A stretch of 11,582 bases of DNA from Thiotrichaceae bacterium. Lineage in GTDB: Bacteria; Pseudomonadota; Gammaproteobacteria; Thiotrichales; Thiotrichaceae. The translations under genes were made by a program, and so were the position numbers. Under the pieces are notes generated by a model. It saw only the letters and a list, made by a program, of their open reading frames with translations, was not told where the DNA came from and did not search any database. The stretch lies in assembly GCA_027009095.1 (NCBI GenBank), contig JALVDG010000182.1, positions 1-11,582 of the forward strand. The letters run 5' to 3'. Shown here one piece after another: positions 6,900-11,582 of this stretch (positions are counted from its first letter, which is position 1; every line of letters starts with the position of its first letter).

Positions 6900-6929
6900 T
6901 TGTCTATTTGGCTTTTTCTTGGTTATAAA
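6900..6929 (+). promoter_or_regulatory. Candidate promoter before rseP
   Basis: TTGTCT (6900-6905) and TATAAA (6924-6929) are 18 bases apart, matching four and five of six consensus positions. Transcription would start near 6936, only about five bases before the rseP ATG, which also lacks a ribosome site, so the product would be nearly leaderless. The AT-rich composition makes chance matches likely. Confidence 0.28.
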
Positions 6930-6940
6930 TAAAAAAATCT

Positions 6941-8311
6941 ATGAATATTTTAATTTCCATTATTTCTTTTGTCGTAACAATCGGCATATTAGTTGCTGTG
7001 CATGAGTTTGGTCATTTTTGGGTCGCACGTAAACTAAACATAAAAGTATTACGCTTTGCCATTGGTTTTGGTAAACCGTTATGGACTTATAAATCAAAAA
7101 AAGATGATGAAGTTGAATATGTCCTTGCAGCGATTCCCTTTGGTGGCTACGTTAAAATGCTAGACGAACGTGAAGGTAAAGTACCTAAAGAGGAAGCACA
7201 CAGGGCATTTAATCGTCAGCCTGTATGGAAACGCTTTTTGGTTGTATTAGCAGGACCAGTATTTAACTTTATCTTTGCCATCGCTGCCTTTTCAGCAACC
7301 TATATGATAGGAGTGAACTCTGTGCGACCTTATGTGGGGTCTGTTATCGAAGGAACTCCAGCTGCTCAAGCAGGCTTTCAAGAAAAAGACAAAATACTGG
7401 CGATTAATGATGTCGATGTAGCGACCATGAGCGAAGTTCGTCTTTCCTTATTGCACGAGTATCTTAGTGATCCTAAATTAAATATTAAGGTTCAAACGAA
7501 AGATAATGAAGAGCTAATACGACAGCTTAATCTATCGACTATTAAATTATTAGCAGATGACAAAGATTATTTTGCTAAAACAGGCATGAGCTTTTGGCGT
7601 CCTCCACATGTTCCTATTATCCTAAATGTTCTACCTGATAGCGTTGCTGAACGTGCTGGTTTGAAAAAAGATGATATTATTCTAAGTTATGATGATCAAG
7701 CTGCTAAATCGACAGAAGCAGTGACAAAATATATTCAGGCACATGCAGGCAAGCAAGTTAGATTAAAAATCGAAAGAGAAGGAGAGCTTCAAACAATCTC
7801 TGTTATTCCTAAAGCAATAGAGCGTGATGGTAAGACGATTGGTTTAATGGGAGTGCATTTAGCGAAAAAGTTAAACGACGAAGATAGAGAAGACTTATTC
7901 TTTGTTCATCATGCTTCCTTAGGTGAGGCATTATCGCGTGGCGTAGTTGAAACATGGCGGATGTCAATAATGACACTTAAAGTCATGGGTAAACTGGTGG
8001 TAGGAGAGGCTTCTCTTAAAAATATTAGTGGTCCCGTCACAATAGCAAACTATGCGGGTATTAGTGCAAGTATTGGTTTTACTGTTTATTTGGGTTTTCT
8101 CGCTATTATTAGTTTGAGTTTAGGTGTACTTAATTTATTGCCTATCCCTATGCTAGATGGTGGACACTTATTTTATTATATCATTGAGATGGTAAAAGGT
8201 AGTCCAGTTTCTGAAAAGTTTGAAGCGATGGGGGCGCAACTAGGAATGGTCATTGTTGGTCTCTTAATGGTACTGGCGGTATATAACGACATAATGAGAT
8301 TGGTTGGTTAA
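6941..8311 (+). CDS. rseP: RseP site-2 intramembrane zinc metalloprotease
   Basis: In E. coli RseP cuts RseA inside the inner membrane after DegS, freeing sigma-E, and also clears leftover signal peptides. Seen in the sequence: a first membrane helix holding the zinc-binding HEFGH (21-25; His21, Glu22, His25), a GGYVKMLDE loop, a second helix near 100-120, two tandem periplasmic PDZ domains (about 115-195 and 220-300), then NLLPIPMLDGGH with the third zinc ligand Asp406, and a last membrane helix. Length is 456 residues (E. coli 450). The ATG at 6941 follows an A-rich stretch with no Shine-Dalgarno. The 86-base gap after dxr may carry a promoter. Placement directly before bamA links the envelope stress protease to the outer-membrane assembly genes. 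Confidence 0.97.
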   Translation: MNILISIISFVVTIGILVAVHEFGHFWVARKLNIKVLRFAIGFGKPLWTYKSKKDDEVEYVLAAIPFGGYVKMLDEREGKVPKEEAHRAFNRQPVWKRFLVVLAGPVFNFIFAIAAFSATYMIGVNSVRPYVGSVIEGTPAAQAGFQEKDKILAINDVDVATMSEVRLSLLHEYLSDPKLNIKVQTKDNEELIRQLNLSTIKLLADDKDYFAKTGMSFWRPPHVPIILNVLPDSVAERAGLKKDDIILSYDDQAAKSTEAVTKYIQAHAGKQVRLKIEREGELQTISVIPKAIERDGKTIGLMGVHLAKKLNDEDREDLFFVHHASLGEALSRGVVETWRMSIMTLKVMGKLVVGEASLKNISGPVTIANYAGISASIGFTVYLGFLAIISLSLGVLNLLPIPMLDGGHLFYYIIEMVKGSPVSEKFEAMGAQLGMVIVGLLMVLAVYNDIMRLVG

Positions 8312-8316
8312 TAATT

Positions 8317-10608
8317 ATGATAAAAAAAGGTATTCAACTCTCACTTGCAAGCTGTTTATTCGCAGTCAGTCAGGGTGTCTGGGCGACAAGTTTCGTACTC
8401 CAGGATATCGAAGTAAAAGGCTTGCAACGTATTGCCGCTGGAACGGTATTGAGCAACCTGTCAGTAAGTGTTGGTGACACTTACGACGATCGTATGTCGG
8501 CTCGTATAGTCAGCTCTTTATATAAAACGGGTTTATTTGATGATGTAAGTTTAGCTAAACGAGGAAATGTTCTTGTCGTTAATGTTAAAGAGCGTGCTGC
8601 AGTCGGGGAAATTAATATCTCTGGTAGTCACCTTATTGAAAAGAAGGCTATTCTTGCTGCATTAAAAAGAGTAGGGGTTGCTAAAGGTCGTCCTTTAAAT
8701 AAAGCTGCTTTACTAAGAATACAGCGAGAGATTAAGCAGCAGTATTTAGCACGAGGCAATTACTCAGCTGATGTTCAAACAAACATAGAGCCTCTTTCTC
8801 GCAATCGTTTAGCGGTTAACATTAAAATTAAAGAAGGAAAAGTTGCTCGTATAAAAAAAGTACGCATTAATGGTAACAAGGCTTTTCCTGAATCGACATT
8901 AAAGGCGTTGTTAGAAACAGGAACATCAAGTGCGCTTTCTTTTTTTAGTAGCCGAGATAAGTATTCGAAGCAAAAATTAATTGGAGATTTAGATAAGCTG
9001 ACAGCTTTTTATAAAGATCGTGGCTATTTACGTTTTGAAGTGACTTCAACACAGGTTTCTTTATCAAAAGATAAACGCTCTGTTTTTGTTAATATAAATA
9101 TACATGAAGGTGATCAATACCGTGTGGGTAAGATTAGTTTAGACTCTAACTCACAGTCGCAAGCATTACGACGTTTTGTACATTTGAAAGAAGGGCAGGT
9201 TTTCTCACAAAGATTATTGGCAAAAACACGTAAAGATTTAAAAGCCCAAGTCGGTAAACAAGGATTTGCCTTTTCTAGATTAGCTGTTATTCCTCAAGTT
9301 GATGAAGTAAGAAAAGTTGTTAATCTTTCTTTTAAACTGGATAAAGGTCAACGTACTTATGTGCGTCGTATTAATATTCGTGGCAACTATCGTAGCAAAG
9401 ATGAAGTTTTCCGTCGTGAAATGCGTCAGTTGGAAAGCTCATGGTACTCAAAAGAAATGGTTGAGCGCTCTAAAGTACGTATTCAACGCTTACCTTTTGT
9501 TGAGAGTGTTAGTATTAGTGCATCTCCTGTAGCGGGAGCAAGAGATCAAATCGACTTAGATGTCACGGTGAAAGAACGTTCATCTAATCAATTTACTGCA
9601 GGTGTCGGTTACTCACAAAATGAAGGGCTATTATTTAACGTAGGTCTTTCGCAAAATAACTTTATGGGGACAGGAAAAAGCCTTTCGATTGCTGCTGAGA
9701 ACAGTGCATCTAAGAAAAATTTACGTCTTAGCTATAATAATCCTTATCATACAAAGGACGGTGTAGGACGAGGTTTTAATGTTTTTTATACAAAAACAGA
9801 TGCGGCAGAAGCTGATATTACGGATTACCAGTCAGACTCATACGGGGCGGATGTAAATTACACCATTCCTTTAGGTGAAGATAACTCTTTGCGCTTTAGT
9901 GTGGGTGGAGAACATCGCAAGATAAAATTATCAAGTGTGAATAGTCCTGATTATATTAAGCAATTTGTTGCAGATCATGGTGATACCTATAATCAATTAC
10001 TTGGTTCTGTTAGTTATATTCATGATACGCGTAATAGGAGTTTATTTCCTAATAAAGGGCAGCGTCAAAGCTTGTCATTACACCTTGGTTTACCAGGCAG
10101 TGACTTACAATTTTATAAGCTAAAATATCGTGGCACAGTTTATCAGCCTCTTACTGACAAGGTGACATTTGCGCTAAAGGCAGGTGTTTCCTACGGTAAA
10201 GGTTTAAAAGGAGATAAAAAACTCCCTTTCTATGAAAACTTCTATGCTGGTGGCATCGGTTCCGTGCGTGGCTATGACTATAATAGTTTAGGTCCCAAAG
10301 TTTTATCAGGAGCAGGTAAGGGGGATTCAATTGGTGGTAACTTGAGCACAACAGTGACCGCTGAAGTGCAGTTCCCCATGCCATTCCTTTCTGATGTAAA
10401 AGGCTTGAGAGCTAGCGCCTTTGTCGATGGTGGTAATGTCTTTGATAATGATTTTGATGCAGCAGAAATGCGTTATTCAGCAGGTTTAAGTGCAACATGG
10501 ATGACTCCGTTAGGTGTGCCGCTAACAGTGAGTTACGCTAAGCCTCTTAATGCAAAAGAAGGGGATAAAACAAGCAAAGTACAATTCTCTCTTGGAGCAA
10601 CATTCTAA
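8317..10608 (+). CDS. bamA: Outer membrane protein assembly factor BamA
   Basis: BamA is the Omp85-family core of the BAM complex that folds and inserts outer-membrane beta-barrels. A signal peptide is visible (MIKKGIQLSLASCLFAVSQG), with likely cleavage after VWA at residue 23. Five POTRA repeats span roughly 24-91, 92-172, 175-263, 266-344 and 347-420; the last begins VRRINIRGNYRSKDEVFRRE. The 16-strand barrel fills about 425-763. The conserved loop 6 motif is VRGY (650-653; VRGF in E. coli), and the protein ends in Phe after KVQFSLGATF, a typical outer-membrane beta-signal. Length is 763 against 810 in E. coli, so surface loops are shorter. It starts 5 bases after rseP with no clear Shine-Dalgarno, suggesting translational coupling. 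skp follows after a short gap. Confidence 0.98.
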   Translation: MIKKGIQLSLASCLFAVSQGVWATSFVLQDIEVKGLQRIAAGTVLSNLSVSVGDTYDDRMSARIVSSLYKTGLFDDVSLAKRGNVLVVNVKERAAVGEINISGSHLIEKKAILAALKRVGVAKGRPLNKAALLRIQREIKQQYLARGNYSADVQTNIEPLSRNRLAVNIKIKEGKVARIKKVRINGNKAFPESTLKALLETGTSSALSFFSSRDKYSKQKLIGDLDKLTAFYKDRGYLRFEVTSTQVSLSKDKRSVFVNINIHEGDQYRVGKISLDSNSQSQALRRFVHLKEGQVFSQRLLAKTRKDLKAQVGKQGFAFSRLAVIPQVDEVRKVVNLSFKLDKGQRTYVRRINIRGNYRSKDEVFRREMRQLESSWYSKEMVERSKVRIQRLPFVESVSISASPVAGARDQIDLDVTVKERSSNQFTAGVGYSQNEGLLFNVGLSQNNFMGTGKSLSIAAENSASKKNLRLSYNNPYHTKDGVGRGFNVFYTKTDAAEADITDYQSDSYGADVNYTIPLGEDNSLRFSVGGEHRKIKLSSVNSPDYIKQFVADHGDTYNQLLGSVSYIHDTRNRSLFPNKGQRQSLSLHLGLPGSDLQFYKLKYRGTVYQPLTDKVTFALKAGVSYGKGLKGDKKLPFYENFYAGGIGSVRGYDYNSLGPKVLSGAGKGDSIGGNLSTTVTAEVQFPMPFLSDVKGLRASAFVDGGNVFDNDFDAAEMRYSAGLSATWMTPLGVPLTVSYAKPLNAKEGDKTSKVQFSLGATF

Positions 10609-10663
10609 AAGCTTAGTTTAAAAGTCTCTCTGTGCATAGGATATACAAAAATTGCAAAGGAAT

Positions 10664-11293
10664 ATGAATTTAAAACAGCTAGCTACACGTTCTATAATAT
10701 GTGATAAACTTCAGTTCGATTTTTATCGATATATTGTGAGAATATTATTTCTTATATTTTTCTTTACATCATCTCAAGCAATAGCTGAAAATACGTCTAT
10801 TGGGGTTGTTAATGTTAACTTCCTCATGGAAAATGCCCCTCAATCTAAAAATTCTAGTGCCAAACTTAAAGCCAAGTTCTTCCCCTTAGAGCAAGCTCTA
10901 GCCCAGCAATTAGACGAAATCAATGCGCTGGTAGAAAAGAAAAATACAGAAGAAATATTATCCTCTCCAGTAAAAAAAACGCAATTAGAGCGAGAAATTA
11001 AAACACGTAGAGTAATACGTAGTCGCGCTTTAGAAGATTTTCGTGAAGAGCTAAGATTTTCACGTGATGAGGCTTTAGATAAAGTGCAGCAAGAAGTTTA
11101 CGATGCAATAGCAGCGGTTAGAGTACAACGTGGTATCGATATTATTATTCAAGAATATATCTCTGCAAGTAAACGTGTTGATATTACCGATGATGTTTTA
11201 AAATATTTGCAAGAAAAGATGAAGAAAAACAAAAAAAATAGAAATTCTGATCAAATAAAAAAAGGAAGCGATAGTGGCGTTATCCCTAGGTAG
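10664..11293 (+). CDS. skp: Periplasmic chaperone Skp/OmpH
   Basis: Skp is a trimeric periplasmic chaperone that carries unfolded outer-membrane proteins to BamA. The mature part is recognisable: IGVVNVNFLMENAPQSK after the signal, a long charged coiled-coil middle (LEREIKTRRVIRSRALEDFREE), and the family ending SASKRVDITDDVLKYL. A hydrophobic core ILFLIFFF is followed by SSQAIA, a good cleavage site at residue 41. The start is unsure: TTG 10652 has AGGA 10 bases before it, ATG 10664 has AAAGG only 3 bases away, and GTG 10736 would give a compact 17-residue signal peptide but lacks a ribosome site. From ATG the protein has 209 residues, longer than E. coli Skp (161), through a long N-region and a Lys/Asn-rich C-terminal tail of about 20 residues that runs into lpxD. 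Confidence 0.9.
   Translation: MNLKQLATRSIICDKLQFDFYRYIVRILFLIFFFTSSQAIAENTSIGVVNVNFLMENAPQSKNSSAKLKAKFFPLEQALAQQLDEINALVEKKNTEEILSSPVKKTQLEREIKTRRVIRSRALEDFREELRFSRDEALDKVQQEVYDAIAAVRVQRGIDIIIQEYISASKRVDITDDVLKYLQEKMKKNKKNRNSDQIKKGSDSGVIPR
10670..10698 (+). promoter_or_regulatory. Candidate internal promoter in the skp 5' end
   Basis: A perfect -10 hexamer TATAAT (10693-10698) is preceded 17 bases upstream by TTAAAA (10670-10675), four of six matches to the -35 consensus. A transcript from it would begin near 10705, after the ATG and TTG starts but before the GTG at 10736. A small inverted repeat, TCGAT (10716-10720) with ATCGA (10725-10729), would lie in its leader. It could feed skp-lpxD, or be chance within coding sequence. 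Confidence 0.33.
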
Positions 11294-11582
11294 AATAGCC
11301 GATATTGTAGGAGCAAAACTTCAAGGTGATGCAAACTTACAGGTCAAGAACATCGCATCGTTGGCATCAGCAAAAGAAGGTGATATTAGTTTTGCGACAG
11401 GGCGGAAATATTTGCCTCAATTATTAAAATGTAAAGCAAGTGCTGTCATTTTAACGAATGATATGGCTGATTCCTATCAGGGTAATAAATTGATAAGTCA
11501 ATCGCCTTATTTAGCCTATGCAAAAACTGTCTCAGCACTACACCCTCCCCCCCCTTTAGAAGCCCATATTCACCCATCCCAC
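11274..11582 (+). CDS. lpxD: UDP-3-O-acylglucosamine N-acyltransferase (partial, 3' end beyond window)
   Basis: LpxD adds the second, amide-linked acyl chain to UDP-3-O-acylglucosamine in lipid A synthesis. Only the N-terminal 103 codons are present, open to the edge. They read as the family's uridine-binding domain: ALSLGRIADIVGAKLQGD, then IASLASAKEGDISFATGRKYLPQLLKC spread over 28-53, KASAVILTND at 54-63, and SPYLAYAKTVSAL at 77-89, closely following E. coli LpxD in spacing. The left-handed hexapeptide repeat helix with the catalytic His lies outside. The start is GTG with AAAGGAAG ending 5 bases upstream, and it overlaps the skp tail by 20 bases. Residues 91-94 are four prolines encoded across a run of eight Cs. 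Adjacency to bamA-skp is the standard gammaproteobacterial order, normally continuing to fabZ and lpxA. Confidence 0.95.
   Translation, partial: MALSLGRIADIVGAKLQGDANLQVKNIASLASAKEGDISFATGRKYLPQLLKCKASAVILTNDMADSYQGNKLISQSPYLAYAKTVSALHPPPPLEAHIHPSH

Noticed and set aside
8236..8265. Sigma-E-like pair GCAACTA and TCTCTTA inside the 3' end of rseP, before bamA.
   Set aside because: The -35 lacks the GGAAC core and the -10 lacks the A residues after TC; it is no better than chance in coding DNA.
8344..8355. Lipobox-like L-A-S-C at residues 10-13 of BamA, suggesting a lipoprotein.
   Set aside because: The hydrophobic stretch before the Cys is too short, BamA is not a lipoprotein in known systems, and a good type I cleavage site (VWA) follows at residue 23.
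1..11582. Mobile elements, CRISPR arrays, tRNA or rRNA genes, toxin-antitoxin or defence genes.
   Set aside because: None is visible. The window is filled by conserved housekeeping genes in their usual order, with no direct-repeat array or transposase.

Overview
This window is a contiguous stretch of the chromosomal core of an AT-rich gammaproteobacterium. The evidence is the gene order rpsB-tsf-pyrH-frr-uppS-cdsA-dxr-rseP-bamA-skp-lpxD, all on the + strand. The order and the protein sequences follow the Escherichia coli arrangement closely. I cannot name the genus. I see no mobile element, tRNA, rRNA, CRISPR array or sign of recent gene transfer.

Layout. Bases 1-196 hold the rpsB promoter (an extended -10 box at the very edge of the window) and a long 5' leader of the kind used for S2 autoregulation. 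rpsB and tsf follow, separated by a 260-base spacer with competing inverted repeats and closed by a strong intrinsic terminator at 2183-2214. pyrH, frr and uppS then stand apart, each behind a spacer of 136-278 bases. Each of those spacers has the same ATAAAAT box 78-91 bases before the start codon and a small inverted repeat between box and gene, so these genes probably have their own transcription starts and structured leaders. From uppS onward the genes are packed tightly (uppS/cdsA overlap by 8 bases, cdsA-dxr 27 bases apart, rseP-bamA 5 bases apart, skp/lpxD overlap by 20 bases), which suggests operon-like transcription with possible internal promoters. The window ends inside lpxD, after 103 codons.

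How the genes work together. rpsB, tsf and frr serve translation (small-subunit protein, EF-Tu recycling, ribosome recycling). pyrH makes UDP for RNA and for UDP-sugars. dxr makes isoprenoid precursors that uppS turns into undecaprenyl diphosphate, the carrier for peptidoglycan and O-antigen. cdsA makes CDP-diacylglycerol for phospholipids. rseP, bamA, skp and lpxD form an outer-membrane set: stress-signal protease, beta-barrel insertase, periplasmic chaperone and lipid A acyltransferase. In E. coli several of these are under sigma-E control, but only a weak sigma-E-like site can be seen here.

The coding content is ordinary. What deserves a second look is mostly between genes: the S2 leader, the alternative stems before tsf, the repeated ATAAAAT boxes, a three-codon minicistron touching uppS, an uncertain skp start with a consensus -10 box inside its 5' end, and homopolymer runs in skp (A8) and lpxD (C8). 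No previously undescribed system was identified.
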